From: Accumulibacter sp.
Lineage (GTDB): Bacteria > Pseudomonadota > Gammaproteobacteria > Burkholderiales > Rhodocyclaceae
Length of the DNA stretch: 64,000 nucleotides
Direction: 5' to 3'
Assembly (NCBI GenBank): GCA_020049495.1
Contig: JAIFKU010000035.1
Coordinates: forward strand, 1 to 64,000
Part shown: positions 54,926-64,000 of the stretch, in pieces
How positions within the stretch are numbered: position 1 is the stretch's first letter
How the letters are laid out: every line of letters starts with the position of its first letter
Program-made: the position numbers and the translations under genes
The notes under the pieces: generated by a model
Told to the model about the DNA's origin: nothing
The model's input: the letters and a program-made list of their open reading frames with translations, nothing else
The model's database searches: none

Positions 54926-56230
54926 TTAGCGCAGCCAGCCTTTTTTCCCGAAAAACCAGAATGGAACAGCCACGGATATGAACATCAGCGCCAGCGAGAA
55001 CGGGTAGCCGTACTCCCAGTTGATCTCGGGGAACCAGTTTTTGAAGTTCATGCCGTAGATGCTGGCGATCAGGGTGGGCGGCAGCATGGCGACCGAGGCC
55101 ACGGAAAAGATCTTGATGATCTTGTTCTGGTTGATGTTGATGAAGCCAACCGTGGCGTCCATCAGGAAGTTGATCTTCCCGAACAGGAATGACGTGTGCC
55201 CGTCGAGCGATTCGATGTCGCGCAGAATCTGGCGCGCGTCCTCCAGTTGTTCGGTATTGAGGAACTTGCCCCGGGTCAGGAAGGAGACGGCGCGCCGGGT
55301 GTCATGAACGTTGCGCCGGATGCGCCCGTTGAGGTCTTCCTCGCGCGCGATGTCGGCCAGGATCTTGGCCGCTTCGGTATCGGTGATTTCGGTGCCCAGC
55401 ACATGCTTGCTTACATCTTCCAGCGCGGCATAGACGTCCTCCAGCGCGTCGGCCGAATACTCGGCATCGGCGGCGTAGAGATCGAGCAGAACATCCTTGC
55501 CGTCGGTCACGTAACCGGGTTGCGTACGTGCCCGCAAGCGTTGCAGACGGAACACCGGCAGTTCTTCGGTACGCACGGTGAACAGGATGTCCCGGTGCAG
55601 AATCAGCGCCACCGCCACGTTGCGCGACCCTTCCTTGGTATCGAGCAGAAAGTCGGAGTGCAGGTGAATTTCACCGTTGTCCTCGACGTAGAAGCGCGCA
55701 CTCGCCTCGAGGTCGGTCAGGCTGCTCGGATTCGGTAATTGGACATCAAAGAAACGTCCGACCCACGATCGGATCTCCGGTGTCGGAGCGACCAGATCGA
55801 TCCAGATCGGCTTCAGGCATTTCAGATCGTACGGAGTATTGACGCTGATCTGGCTGAGCCGGCCGTTGCGCAGCTCGAAGGCACTGATGGTCGTTTTTTC
55901 GTTGCGGTGATGACTGTCGCCGATCAGGTCCTGGCGTACTTCGTCGGAGAGTATTTCGAGGATGGATTCGCCACGTTCCTCGCGCACTTCATACCAGACA
56001 ATCAGACGCTCTTCGGGCTCCAGGGCCTCGATGATCCGGGCAATCTCGGCCAGGGGAACACGTTCCAGCAGGCTGCGCAAGCCGGCCAGATGCTGCTTGT
56101 GCACCACGTCTTCGACGAGATCGTGGCGTGGCATGTCCTGACGGTGTACGAGATCCTCTACGAGCTTGTGCTTGGCGAGCAGGTCTTTCACACTGGACAG
56201 GTGATCCTGAATATTTTTTTCTTCACTCAT
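54926..56230 (-). CDS. corA: CorA-family divalent metal transporter with MgtE-N-like front domain
   Basis: 434 residues. Residues ~15-110 look like an MgtE_N module: LLERVPLAEIARIIEALEPE, ERLIVWYEVREERGESILEI, LSDEVRQDLI. The rest is CorA: long helices, then two C-terminal membrane helices with the YGMN signature (IASIYGMNFKNWF) and a final FWFFGKKGWLR. CorA forms pentameric Mg2+/Co2+ channels. I choose the ATG at 56230 (MSEEKNIQD), with GGGAGG eight bases upstream. An MgtE_N-CorA combination should give a different cytoplasmic gating part. Alone on its strand, 125 bases after mtgA ends. Confidence 0.88.
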   Translation of the reverse strand: MSEEKNIQDHLSSVKDLLAKHKLVEDLVHRQDMPRHDLVEDVVHKQHLAGLRSLLERVPLAEIARIIEALEPEERLIVWYEVREERGESILEILSDEVRQDLIGDSHHRNEKTTISAFELRNGRLSQISVNTPYDLKCLKPIWIDLVAPTPEIRSWVGRFFDVQLPNPSSLTDLEASARFYVEDNGEIHLHSDFLLDTKEGSRNVAVALILHRDILFTVRTEELPVFRLQRLRARTQPGYVTDGKDVLLDLYAADAEYSADALEDVYAALEDVSKHVLGTEITDTEAAKILADIAREEDLNGRIRRNVHDTRRAVSFLTRGKFLNTEQLEDARQILRDIESLDGHTSFLFGKINFLMDATVGFININQNKIIKIFSVASVAMLPPTLIASIYGMNFKNWFPEINWEYGYPFSLALMFISVAVPFWFFGKKGWLR

Positions 56231-56355
56231 CGCAGGTGCCTCCCCTGTCTTGCAGCGCTTCAAACAGGCGGGAATTCTAGCACGCTGCGGCGAAGTCGCC
56301 GAAGCACATTACACTTTTTCCGGAGGGACGGCGGGCACAACGAGAAAACTTCTGT

Positions 56356-57069
56356 TCAGGGCACCTGCGCCGACGGCATGCGGACAAGAATGGCCTCGGC
56401 CTTGCTGGCCAGTCCCGGTGCGCCGCGGTTGCGGTCGTAGAAACGCGGACTCGGCACCATGCCCGCCAGCCTTGCTGCCTGTTCGTCAGAGAGCTGCGCC
56501 GCACTGATGCCGTAATAGTGACGTGCCGCTGCCTCTGCACCGAACACGCCGTTACCCCATTCAATGACATTGAGGTAAACCTCGAAGATGCGCTGCTTGC
56601 TCCACACGGCCTCGATCATCAAGGTCACTACGGCTTCCTGGGCCTTGCGCCAGGGGGTTTTCGAAGGCGTCAGAAAGAGGTTTTTGGCCAGTTGCTGCGA
56701 GATGGTCGAGCCGCCGGCAACGACCTTGCCTTTTTTCCGGTTTTTCTCGAGGGCTTTCTGGATGCCGTCCCAGTCGAAGCCTTCGTGATGGACAAACAGA
56801 TCGTCTTCGGCGACGATCAGGGCGCGCTTCAGGTGATTCGAAATTTTTGCGTAGTCGACCCACTGTTTTTTGAGCTGGGCCTTGGGATCTTTGACCTGCA
56901 GCTCGACAAGGCGGATTTCCATGAAGCGCGTGCTATCCGGGTTAACCCAGTTCCACCAGAGTACCCAGCCAAACAGCCAGAACTGGTAAAGCAATAACAG
57001 CCCGAACAACGCGAGAACGAGCCATTTTGCCCAGTGCGCAACAAAGCTCGCGGCACGCTTACCGCTCAT
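56356..57069 (-). CDS. mtgA: Monofunctional biosynthetic peptidoglycan transglycosylase
   Basis: 237 residues: one N-terminal membrane helix (WLVLALFGLLLLYQFWLFGW) and a GT51 domain with the catalytic Glu in AEDDLFVHHEGFDWDGI, GGSTISQQLAKNLFL and KQRIFEVYLNVIEWGNG. Polymerises lipid II to glycan strands. ATG overlaps the aroE stop. Confidence 0.95.
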   Translation of the reverse strand: MSGKRAASFVAHWAKWLVLALFGLLLLYQFWLFGWVLWWNWVNPDSTRFMEIRLVELQVKDPKAQLKKQWVDYAKISNHLKRALIVAEDDLFVHHEGFDWDGIQKALEKNRKKGKVVAGGSTISQQLAKNLFLTPSKTPWRKAQEAVVTLMIEAVWSKQRIFEVYLNVIEWGNGVFGAEAAARHYYGISAAQLSDEQAARLAGMVPSPRFYDRNRGAPGLASKAEAILVRMPSAQVP

Positions 57070-57881
57070 GCCTTCTGCAGAAGTTCCATGACCGGGGCAA
57101 TGCCGGGACGTACGCCCCGCCAGACATAAAAGGATTCAGCCGCCTGTTCCAGAAGCATGCCCAGTCCTTCGGAAATCACCGCCGCCCCCTGCTCTCGGGC
57201 AAAGATCCGGTAAGGGGTATCGCCGAGGCCATACATCATTTTGTAAGCCAGGCTGCCGGGAGCGAAAATGCCCTCGGGCAATGCCGGCATTGTTCCATGG
57301 AGACTGGCCGATGTGGCGTTGATGACGATGTCGAAGGTTTTCCCGGCCAGATCAGGCAAGTCGCAGCCGGAGACGGGGCCAAGATGGGTAAAATGATCGA
57401 CCAGCACATGCGTCTTGGACTCCGTGCGGTTGGAAATGACCAGAGCGGACGGTCGTTCATCGAGCAGCGGCCCGATCACACCGCGTGCCGCCCCGCCTGC
57501 GCCGAGCAGCAGGACACGCTTGCCGGTGATGGGCTGGGCGAGATTGACGGTGATGTCGCGGATCAGCCCGACGCCGTCGGTGTTGTCGCCGATAACTTCA
57601 TCGCCGTCGAAGAGCAGCGTATTGGCTGCGCCTGCCAGTTCGGCGCGCGCGGTCAGCCGGGTCACCAGCTGAAAGGCTTCCTGCTTGAACGGCACGGTGA
57701 CATTGGCGCCGCGCCCACCCGCGGCAATGAAGGCGTCCACCGCATCGGCAAAGCCCTCGAGCGAGGCAAGAATGGCCTTGTATTCGATATCCTCGCCGGT
57801 CTGGCGGGCGAAGGCGGCGTGGATGACGGGCGACTTGCTGTGGCCGATGGGATTGCCGAAAACGCAGTATTTATCAGTCAT
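57066..57881 (-). CDS. aroE: Shikimate dehydrogenase
   Basis: 271 residues: YCVFGNPIGHSKSPVIHAAF (substrate site), GANVTVPFKQEAF (catalytic Lys), GDNTDGVGLIRD and NADP-binding LLLGAGGAARGVI, ISNRT. Reduces 3-dehydroshikimate with NADPH. Part of the minus-strand run uppP to mtgA. Confidence 0.95.
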   Translation of the reverse strand: MTDKYCVFGNPIGHSKSPVIHAAFARQTGEDIEYKAILASLEGFADAVDAFIAAGGRGANVTVPFKQEAFQLVTRLTARAELAGAANTLLFDGDEVIGDNTDGVGLIRDITVNLAQPITGKRVLLLGAGGAARGVIGPLLDERPSALVISNRTESKTHVLVDHFTHLGPVSGCDLPDLAGKTFDIVINATSASLHGTMPALPEGIFAPGSLAYKMMYGLGDTPYRIFAREQGAAVISEGLGMLLEQAAESFYVWRGVRPGIAPVMELLQKA

Positions 57882-57917
57882 GTCGATCTGTTGGTGTGGT
57901 GAAGGATGGCTTGGAGT

Positions 57918-58805
57918 TCAGCGCGTCGAATTGGTTTCAAGCTGATTATGGCGGGTGAACGTCCAACTGCGGGTAAATTCCAGGATATCGTAATCGCGCC
58001 GGATATCCGGGGTAAACGCACCAAAGGGGGCAGCCATCTGCACAATGCGGAGGGCTGCATCATCAAGTATCTTGTGGCCTGAAGACCGGTTGATTTCCAC
58101 GCGGTCGATACTGCCATCGCTTTTTATTCTGACCGACAGAATGAGGCTTCCGTACAGCTTGCCCTTGGCCGCCTCCGGGTAATTCAGGGTACCGACGCGT
58201 TCAACCTTGATGCGCCAGTCTTCGCTGTATTGGGCGTAACTGACGCCCTCGGCCCGGGTACCCATGTTCTTCACCCGCGGGCGCTTGTTGTATTCGTCGG
58301 TCTGCCGGTCGATTTCGCCCTCAAGCCGCGCCATTTCGAGCGCCCGCGTGGCCAGATCGCGGCCGCTCAGGCTGGTGACTGTTTCAGGCTGGGCTTCCTT
58401 GTCGGCCTGGAGACGGGCTGTTTCCTTTCTGCGCGCCAGGGCCAGCAAGTGCTGCTGTTGCGCTTCAAGGGCCTGCACGCGCTTTTGCGCCTGCTCCAGT
58501 TCGCTGCCGCTCTGCTGTCTGGCTGAGGGCGGCAGGGGTGTCCTGGTCCGGCGGTTCTGCTCCGTGTTACCGCCGCCGTCAAGATTGGCCTGGGCCAGCG
58601 CCTGGGCGTTCGTCGGTTTGCGCGCCGACTTGCTGTTCACCAGGATGATGTCCAGAGCCTTGTCCTGGAAGGCCCGCGAGGCCTCGGGAAACTTGAAGTG
58701 GAGCGAGAGCAGCACGGCGTGGAAAAACAGCGAGGCACCCAGCGCGATCCACAGATTGCGGTCGGCGGGGGGCACAGCCCACAGGTGGCGGGTTACGCTG
58801 CTCAC
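57918..58805 (-). CDS. TonB-like energy transducer (C-terminal TonB domain)
   Basis: About 295 residues: short cytoplasmic start, one membrane helix (LWIALGASLFFHAVLLSLHF, with the His-containing pattern of TonB anchors), a long Gln/Arg/Glu-rich coiled region, and a TonB C-terminal domain (RVGTLNYPEAAKGKLYGSLI, VEINRSSGHKILDDAALRIV, and a final FTRSWTF). No ExbB/ExbD genes nearby. Start is either the GTG at 58805, just after the RNase gene stop, or an ATG at 58829; the GTG gives the more natural N-terminus. Confidence 0.85.
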   Translation of the reverse strand: MSSVTRHLWAVPPADRNLWIALGASLFFHAVLLSLHFKFPEASRAFQDKALDIILVNSKSARKPTNAQALAQANLDGGGNTEQNRRTRTPLPPSARQQSGSELEQAQKRVQALEAQQQHLLALARRKETARLQADKEAQPETVTSLSGRDLATRALEMARLEGEIDRQTDEYNKRPRVKNMGTRAEGVSYAQYSEDWRIKVERVGTLNYPEAAKGKLYGSLILSVRIKSDGSIDRVEINRSSGHKILDDAALRIVQMAAPFGAFTPDIRRDYDILEFTRSWTFTRHNQLETNSTR

Positions 58806-58806
58806 G

Positions 58807-60729
58807 TCAGTCAATGGCCTCCACAGCATCCTCGCTGAACTCCTCGATCCCGGGTATAGACTCGTTCAGCGTCTCGAGATAGCGACAGCCGAGTTCAAGC
58901 GTCAGCGGGTCGATCGATTCGATGCTCAGGCGCAGACGCTGACCCGGCTTCAGATCGGGCGCCGACGCAATACGCTGAATTATGGGCAGATGATCGAGTT
59001 TGGCAAGTCCTTCGCGGCGAAGCGTTGCGTCGATGGTCATCAGGCCTTGTTGTTGCAGCCAGCGCAGGCACCAGTAACGTTCCATGCCGCGCTGGAATTC
59101 GGCGTAGGCGCTGTAGGTCAGGTCAAAATCGCGCATGGCGGCAAACAGGGCCTCCGATTTCGCGCCAAAATGGGGCGTCTCGCCATTCAGGCAGGCGATC
59201 AGCTGCCACTGGTTGAGCAGATCGACGTAGCGGCGCAGCGGCGATGAGGACCAGGCATACTGCGCGACACCTAGGCCGTCGTGCGGTTGCGGCGAAGTCG
59301 TCATGCGCACCTTGCCGCCAGTCTGCGCACGGTAGATGGCCGGAATGCCCTTTTCGGCGAGCAGACCGCCCCAGGTGCTGTTGGCGACAATCATCAGTTC
59401 GGCGACCAGCTTGTCGAGCGGGCTGCCTCGCCGGCGCTCGTTGATCTCGACGCGACAGTGCTCGGGGGTGGCCGGATCGCCGGCGATGGCAAAGTTGTAA
59501 TCGTTGTTGCCGGGCATCGCCGAGGGCTTGCCGCGCCGGCCTTCGCAGGCGTTGGCCAGATGCCAGAGCGTTTTTAGCTCGTCACGAAAGGCAAATTCGG
59601 GCAGGCCCTCAGCCAGCGTCTGCTCGTTGAACAGCGGTTCGAGATCGTGATGACGCAGGTTGGCGACTATTGGCACCATCTCGACGAGCGATTCGTGTGC
59701 CGAGATTTCGAACTCGGGCGTCACCGTCAGGTAAAGCGAAAGCGATGGACAGTCGCGACCGGCGGACAGCGTGAATTTGCCGACCGCCGCTTCGGGCAGC
59801 ATGGTGATCTTGTTACCCGGCATGTAGACGGTGGATAGTCGTTCGCGCGCCAAGCTGTCGAGCGGCGAACCCGGCACAATGCCCAGCCCCGGCGCCGCGA
59901 TATGGATACCGACGCGCCAGCCGAGGCCGGGTAGGACCTGCAGCGAAAACGCATCGTCGATTTCGGTGGTCGCGGCATCGTCGATCGAGAACGCCTGCAC
60001 CCTGGCGCGCGGCAAGCCGGTCGGCGGCAAGGGCAGGTCGGTGGCCGGGAAATCAACACCGCGCGGGAAGTATTCAAGCAGAAAGCGCTGCAGATGGTAA
60101 TCGTGGGCCGAACGAATGGCTCCGCACTTGTGCAGCAGATGCAGCGCCGAGAGACCGGTTTCGGCGCAGGCCGTTTCCAGCGCCTTGGTCTCCGGGCGAT
60201 TGCGGTCGGGCTTGTAGAGCAACTGATTGAGCAGCGGTAAAAATTCGGGCGGCAGGGCGAAAGCCGTCAGTTCGCCAACCATGCGTTCGATAGCCAGAGC
60301 CTGCTGACGCTTCTTTTCCAGACCGGCCAGAGCCGCTGCCAGGATTTCTGCCGGGGCCTTGCGGAAGCGCCCCTTGCCCTTGCGGTGAAAATACACGGGG
60401 GCGGCATGCAGCGCCAGCAGCAGCGCAGACGACTCAATCGCCGAGGCCTTGTGACCGGTGCCACCGAAGTAGTCATCGGCAAAAGCGCAAAAGGAAAATT
60501 CGCCGTCGCCGGCGCACTCCCAGAGAAATTCGGTTTCGATGTCCGCAGCGAGTGCCTCGGCCCGACTCAGCAATTCGCCGGGCGCCGGTTCCTGAAAACG
60601 CAACAGAACATTGCTCGACTTGATCTTGGCGCGCTTGCCGGAGGCCGTCTCGACCTGCAACGAGGCGTCGTTGTCGGTCAGGATAGTGGCGGTTTTGAAG
60701 GCGCCGTCTTCTTCGAACAGAACATGCAT
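58807..60729 (-). CDS. RNase II / VacB-family exoribonuclease
   Basis: 640 residues. The RNB catalytic core shows SIDDAATTEIDDAFSLQ (metal Asp cluster), IHIAAPGLGIVPGSPLD, YMPGNKITMLPEAAV and YAWSSSPLRRYVDLLNQWQL. The N-terminal part (MHVLFEEDGAFKTATIL) replaces cold-shock domains, and a short S1-like end (LKPGQRLRLSIESIDPLTLE) closes it. Degrades RNA 3' to 5'. Between yqiA and the tonB-like gene. Confidence 0.9.
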   Translation of the reverse strand: MHVLFEEDGAFKTATILTDNDASLQVETASGKRAKIKSSNVLLRFQEPAPGELLSRAEALAADIETEFLWECAGDGEFSFCAFADDYFGGTGHKASAIESSALLLALHAAPVYFHRKGKGRFRKAPAEILAAALAGLEKKRQQALAIERMVGELTAFALPPEFLPLLNQLLYKPDRNRPETKALETACAETGLSALHLLHKCGAIRSAHDYHLQRFLLEYFPRGVDFPATDLPLPPTGLPRARVQAFSIDDAATTEIDDAFSLQVLPGLGWRVGIHIAAPGLGIVPGSPLDSLARERLSTVYMPGNKITMLPEAAVGKFTLSAGRDCPSLSLYLTVTPEFEISAHESLVEMVPIVANLRHHDLEPLFNEQTLAEGLPEFAFRDELKTLWHLANACEGRRGKPSAMPGNNDYNFAIAGDPATPEHCRVEINERRRGSPLDKLVAELMIVANSTWGGLLAEKGIPAIYRAQTGGKVRMTTSPQPHDGLGVAQYAWSSSPLRRYVDLLNQWQLIACLNGETPHFGAKSEALFAAMRDFDLTYSAYAEFQRGMERYWCLRWLQQQGLMTIDATLRREGLAKLDHLPIIQRIASAPDLKPGQRLRLSIESIDPLTLELGCRYLETLNESIPGIEEFSEDAVEAID

Positions 60730-60737
60730 CGCCGGCA

Positions 60738-61307
60738 TTATAACCCGCAATATTCAAGCAGTTGCGGCAGCATCTCGGGGAAACGGGTGAAGCTGTGGTC
60801 GCCGCCCTCCAGCACCACCTGGCGGCAACCGGCATAACGCGCCAGTGCCTGCCGGTAATCGAGCAGTTCGTCACCGCTCTCGACCATCAGCAGATAGCGT
60901 TCCGGCGTCACCCGCTTTACCTCGAGGGCGCGCAGTTGCCGGATGTGTTCGGCGGTGAAGTCAAAGGATTCGCCGGTATGCAGGTTGGTTTGCATCCCGA
61001 TGAACGCGTCGAGCGAAACCGGGGCAACGACGGCCGGGTTGATCAGCACCGCCCGCAGGTCGAAGCGCTCGGCCAGATGGGTGGCGTAATAACCGCCGAG
61101 CGAGCTGCCAACCAGGGTCAGCGAGCCCGTCTGCTCGCCGATGATGAGCTCAGCCTGGGCGATGGCAGCGTCCGGTACGTGCGACAGCGCCGGGCAGAAG
61201 AAGCGCTGACCCTGGCCGCGCATATTCAGGGTCTCGGCCAGCCGCCGCGATTTCCACGATGCCGGCGACGAACAGAAACCGTGCAGATAGAGGATGGCCG
61301 CGCTCAT
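60738..61307 (-). CDS. YqiA-family esterase (alpha/beta hydrolase)
   Basis: 189 residues: [20 protein letters not shown], nucleophile Ser in [16 protein letters not shown], Asp in [12 protein letters not shown] and His in [14 protein letters not shown], a full catalytic triad of the UPF0227/YqiA family. Native substrate unknown. The ATG overlaps the uppP stop. Confidence 0.92.
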   Translation of the reverse strand: MSAAILYLHGFCSSPASWKSRRLAETLNMRGQGQRFFCPALSHVPDAAIAQAELIIGEQTGSLTLVGSSLGGYYATHLAERFDLRAVLINPAVVAPVSLDAFIGMQTNLHTGESFDFTAEHIRQLRALEVKRVTPERYLLMVESGDELLDYRQALARYAGCRQVVLEGGDHSFTRFPEMLPQLLEYCGL

Positions 61308-62134
61308 GCGGCCCAGGCGATCAGGTCATATTTCCATGTGACCAGGACGACGAAACCGAAGCCGATGCGGTACCAGGCAAAAACGCTGAAATCATGCGTG
61401 CTGATGTAGCGCAGCAGGCCGCGCACGGCCCAGAAAGCTGAAATGAAGGCGGCCAGGAAACCCACCACCCACATGCCCAGATCGTCGAACGCAAGCAGCG
61501 CGCGTTCCTTGTAGAGCTGATAGAGGGTCGCGGCAATCAGTGTCGGGATGGCCAGAAAAAACGAAAACTCGGTAGCCGCACGGCGCGAAAGGCCAAAGAA
61601 CAGACCGCCGATGATCGTCGCCCCCGAACGCGAGGTACCGGGGATCAGCGCCAGCGTTTGCGCCAGACCCAGCTTGAGGGCATCAAGCAGCGACAGTTCG
61701 TCGACCGACTCGATGCGTACGCGATGTTCGCGGCGTTCAGCCCACAGGATGACGACGCCGCCGAGGATGAAGGTTGCTGCCACGGTTGGCGCATTGAACA
61801 GATAGGCCTTGATCACCTTGCCGAAGAGCAGACCGAGGAGAGCCAGAGGCATGAAGGCGACCGCGAGGTTGAGGGCAAAGCGCTGCGCCGCCGGCTGCTG
61901 CGGCAGGCCAAGCAAAACCTCGACGAGCTTCATCCGGTACTCCCAGCAGACCGCGAGAATGGCGCCCGACTGGATAACGATCTCGAACAGCTTGCCGCGC
62001 TCGTCGTTGAAATCAAGCAGGTCGCCGGCAAGTATCAGGTGCCCGGTCGAGGACACCGGCAGGAATTCGGTGACTCCCTCGACGATACCGAGAATCAGGG
62101 CTTTGAGCAGTATCAGAAGATCCACGCGGCGCAT
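61304..62134 (-). CDS. uppP: Undecaprenyl-diphosphatase
   Basis: 276 residues, integral membrane BacA/UppP type: [20 protein letters not shown] with the catalytic Glu-rich motif and [20 protein letters not shown]. Recycles the lipid carrier of peptidoglycan synthesis. First gene of the six-gene minus-strand run; mtgA at the other end serves the same pathway. Confidence 0.95.
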   Translation of the reverse strand: MRRVDLLILLKALILGIVEGVTEFLPVSSTGHLILAGDLLDFNDERGKLFEIVIQSGAILAVCWEYRMKLVEVLLGLPQQPAAQRFALNLAVAFMPLALLGLLFGKVIKAYLFNAPTVAATFILGGVVILWAERREHRVRIESVDELSLLDALKLGLAQTLALIPGTSRSGATIIGGLFFGLSRRAATEFSFFLAIPTLIAATLYQLYKERALLAFDDLGMWVVGFLAAFISAFWAVRGLLRYISTHDFSVFAWYRIGFGFVVLVTWKYDLIAWAA

Positions 62135-62389
62135 CCGGGCAAAGAACGCATTTTAGCAGGCTGGCCTCCGTGAAACCCAGTCCGCTATCGTAAGCTGCGC
62201 AATCGTAAAAGTTTGATGATTTCGCTCCGATCGTGGCACAATCCGCAATTTTTTTAAATCGCGTCGCCAGACAATTCTTGCCCGGTCAGTCCAGGTTCGC
62301 GCGACAAGTTCCCAAATTGTCCAACTTGTGATCGGCGCGACCGTTTTCACCAACCCTACTGACGCTCAAGGCCATCAAGGAAATATGTC

Positions 62390-63046
62390 ATGTCCCCGAC
62401 ACCCCAAACTGCCGTAACCACCGAAACCAAGATCATGCTCTCAGACCCGACCGCGCTTGGCGTGTTCGGACTGGCGATGGTCACCTTTGTCGCCGCCTCC
62501 AGCAAAATGGGGTGGACGACCGGAACGACCTACATCATTCCCTGGGCACTGTTCCTGGGTTCCGCTGCGCAGATCTGGGCGTCGACCATCGATTTCAAGA
62601 AGAACAACTATTTTGGCTCCATCGTGCTCGGCGTCTACGGCCTGTTCTGGGCGGCCGTCGCCATGCACTGGGCGATCAGCCAGGGCTGGCTGGGGCCGGT
62701 CGACGCCAAAGCCGATCCGCGCCAGTTGGCTTATGCCTGCTTCGGCTATACCTTCTTCTCGCTGTTCATCATGGTCGCCGCCTTTGAAGCCAACAAGATT
62801 TTTGCCGCCATCCTCGTCCTGATCAACGTCCTCTTGCCCTCGCTTGGCTTCTCCATCCTGGGAATCAAGCACGACCTGTTTTCCCCGCTCGCTGCCTGGT
62901 CGGAACTATTGATCGCCTTGCTTGGTTTTTATGCCGCCGGCGCCATCTTCCTCAATAGCTACTTCGGCCGCGTGATTGTTCCGCTTGGCGCGCCCTGCGG
63001 GTTCATCCGCAAAGGCCCGGCGCAGGCCAGACCGGCAACTTCCTGA
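62390..63046 (+). CDS. satP: Acetate/succinate-type permease (GPR1/FUN34/YaaH, SatP-like)
   Basis: 218 residues, six membrane helices. SDPTALGVFGLAMVTFVAAS matches the NPAPLGLxxF-type opening of the family, GSAAQIWASTIDFKKNNYFG follows, then FGYTFFSLFIMVAAFEANK. AAGGAAAT stands before the ATG. Proton-linked uptake of acetate would suit a Rhodocyclales organism. Its end is 8 bases from the convergent phosphofructokinase end. Confidence 0.85.
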   Translation: MSPTPQTAVTTETKIMLSDPTALGVFGLAMVTFVAASSKMGWTTGTTYIIPWALFLGSAAQIWASTIDFKKNNYFGSIVLGVYGLFWAAVAMHWAISQGWLGPVDAKADPRQLAYACFGYTFFSLFIMVAAFEANKIFAAILVLINVLLPSLGFSILGIKHDLFSPLAAWSELLIALLGFYAAGAIFLNSYFGRVIVPLGAPCGFIRKGPAQARPATS

Positions 63047-63053
63047 GGCGAAG

Positions 63054-64000
63054 TCAGGACGGAAACTGGGCGAAGCGCTGTCCGGTCGCTGCCAGCACGC
63101 CTAGCCAGGCCGGGCTGTTGAGGTCGAGCTGTTTTTTGCGATTGGTCAGCAGTTCGATCGGCACGTGCGTGAAGATGTCGTGCTGCTGGCCGATGACCAG
63201 TCCGGTCTTTCCGGCCATCGCCGCATGCACAGCGTTGCGTGCGTAGAAATCGCACAGGATGGCGTCTTCGGCACTGGCCGGGACGCTGCGGATGAGGTAG
63301 CTCGGATCGAAGTAACGCATGGCAAAAGGGACATTCTCGGCCTTGAAGTAGGCGTCGATACGGTCGCGCAGGAAGGCGCCGATGTCTTTGGATTTGAGGT
63401 TGCCCGAGGCATCGAACTGGTCGCCGCCGCTGGCCATAAGATGCTGGCCGGCGCCTTCGGCGACGAGGATGACGGCGTGAGCGCGGTCGACCACCCGTTT
63501 CTTGAGCGCCGCGAGGAAACCGTTTTCGCCCTCCAGGGCAAACGCGACTTCAGGCACCAGCGTGAAGTTCACATCCTGACTGGCGATGGTCGCGCCAGCG
63601 GCGATGAATCCGGCATGGCGGCCCATGATCTTGACCAGCGCAATGCCGTTGTGCACGCTGTGCGCTTCGGTATGGGCACAATTGATCGCCTGCGCCGCCT
63701 CCTCAACCGCAGTCAGGTAACCGAAGGTTCGCGAGACGAAAGCGACATCGTTGTCGATGGTTTTCGGGATGCCGACCACCGCCAGCGCATGCCCGCGTGC
63801 CTTGGCTTCCTGATAAATCTCGGCGCCCCCGCGCTGGGTGCCGTCGCCACCGACGACGAAGAGCATGTCGATCTTGCGCCGGATCAGGTTATCCACGGCG
63901 ACACTGACATCCACCGGTCCGCGCGAGGTGTTGAGCGCGGTTCCACCCTCCTTGTGAATATTCTCGACAAACGCCGGCGTCAGCGGGATCGGTTCGGAAC
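63054..64000 (-). CDS. pfk: 6-phosphofructokinase, C-terminal part (cut by window edge)
   Basis: The frame is open to the edge; from position 64000 it reads SEPIPLTPAFVENIHKEGGT and on through VVGGDGTQRGGAE, GIPKTIDNDVAFVSRTFGYL and GRHAGFIAAGATIAS, the core of PfkA-type enzymes. An internal Met at 63914 is not the start. GGDGT is the ATP-type residue pattern, while PKTIDND has the Lys found in pyrophosphate-dependent and some ATP-dependent (plant/trypanosome-type) enzymes. The phosphoryl donor therefore cannot be settled by eye. Confidence 0.9.
   Translation of the reverse strand, partial: SEPIPLTPAFVENIHKEGGTALNTSRGPVDVSVAVDNLIRRKIDMLFVVGGDGTQRGGAEIYQEAKARGHALAVVGIPKTIDNDVAFVSRTFGYLTAVEEAAQAINCAHTEAHSVHNGIALVKIMGRHAGFIAAGATIASQDVNFTLVPEVAFALEGENGFLAALKKRVVDRAHAVILVAEGAGQHLMASGGDQFDASGNLKSKDIGAFLRDRIDAYFKAENVPFAMRYFDPSYLIRSVPASAEDAILCDFYARNAVHAAMAGKTGLVIGQQHDIFTHVPIELLTNRKKQLDLNSPAWLGVLAATGQRFAQFPS

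Noticed and set aside
62230-62255. TGGCAC followed by CCGCAA upstream of satP, resembling a sigma-54 promoter
   Set aside because: Spacing between GG and GC is 8 bases, not the required 10.
1-64000. CRISPR arrays, tRNA or rRNA genes, intact transposases
   Set aside because: None seen: no regularly spaced direct repeats, no TTCGANTCC-type arms in cloverleaf context, no transposase motifs in the translations.

Overview
The window looks like the chromosome of a betaproteobacterium, most likely of the Rhodocyclales (Dechloromonas / Accumulibacter / Propionivibrio relatives). This is inferred from gene content and order: pilT-pilU divergent from yggS-proC-yggT-yggU, pyrR-pyrB-dihydroorotase-like behind yqgE-ruvX, pil-chp signalling genes divergent from thiD-thiE-hemL, and a very large 2-oxoacid oxidoreductase. 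Most of it is GC-rich housekeeping sequence with tightly overlapping genes. Two stretches (about 22.3-24.6 kb and 43-54.9 kb) look visibly less GC-rich and carry accessory functions.

Layout. 1-0.2 kb: start of ilvD (minus, cut by the edge). 0.5-4.6 kb: a single-chain nuclease-methyltransferase and a SEC-C protein overlapping it. 4.7-9.0 kb: lgt with a frameshift, methylmalonyl-CoA epimerase, a 547-residue protein of unknown function, a half-size EamA transporter and a glycine-zipper protein. 9.2-17.1 kb (minus): a 1,664-residue 2-oxoacid oxidoreductase with a built-in C-terminal ferredoxin-like domain, followed by a fused Nfn-type flavoprotein. 17.8-19.9 kb: pilU and a pilT with a damaged 3' end. 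20-22.3 kb: yggS-proC-yggT-yggU. 22.8-27.2 kb: a small Lys-rich protein, a diguanylate cyclase, a guanidine-II-type riboswitch with gdx, a hemerythrin and a PAS-GGDEF protein. 27.2-31 kb (minus): yqgE-ruvX-pyrR-pyrB-dihydroorotase-like. 31-39.4 kb: photolyase and a pilG-pilH-pilI-chpA cluster with no pilJ. 39.7-42.5 kb: thiD-thiE-hemL.

43.6-54.5 kb is the main accessory locus. Two transcription units diverge from about 51 kb. The minus unit has livK, livH, a single-chain LivM-LivG-LivF fusion, a TauE/SafE permease and a gamma-glutamyltransferase-family hydrolase. The plus unit has an NTF2-like protein, a polysaccharide-deacetylase-family hydrolase, an amidase and a GntR/FCD regulator. Together they read as uptake and stepwise hydrolysis of a nitrogen compound with amide bonds; the substrate cannot be told from sequence.

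54.9-64 kb: a CorA-type transporter with an MgtE-N-like front end; a six-gene minus-strand run uppP-yqiA-RNase II-tonB-like-aroE-mtgA; a SatP-type acetate permease; and the C-terminal part of a phosphofructokinase cut by the window end.

I saw no tRNA, rRNA, CRISPR array or intact insertion sequence. Several intergenic palindromic repeats of the 'CCGGCGAA...TTCGCCGG' and 'CCCTCACCC...GGGTGAGGG' kinds are present, and one related GC-rich palindrome lies in frame inside the methyltransferase gene.
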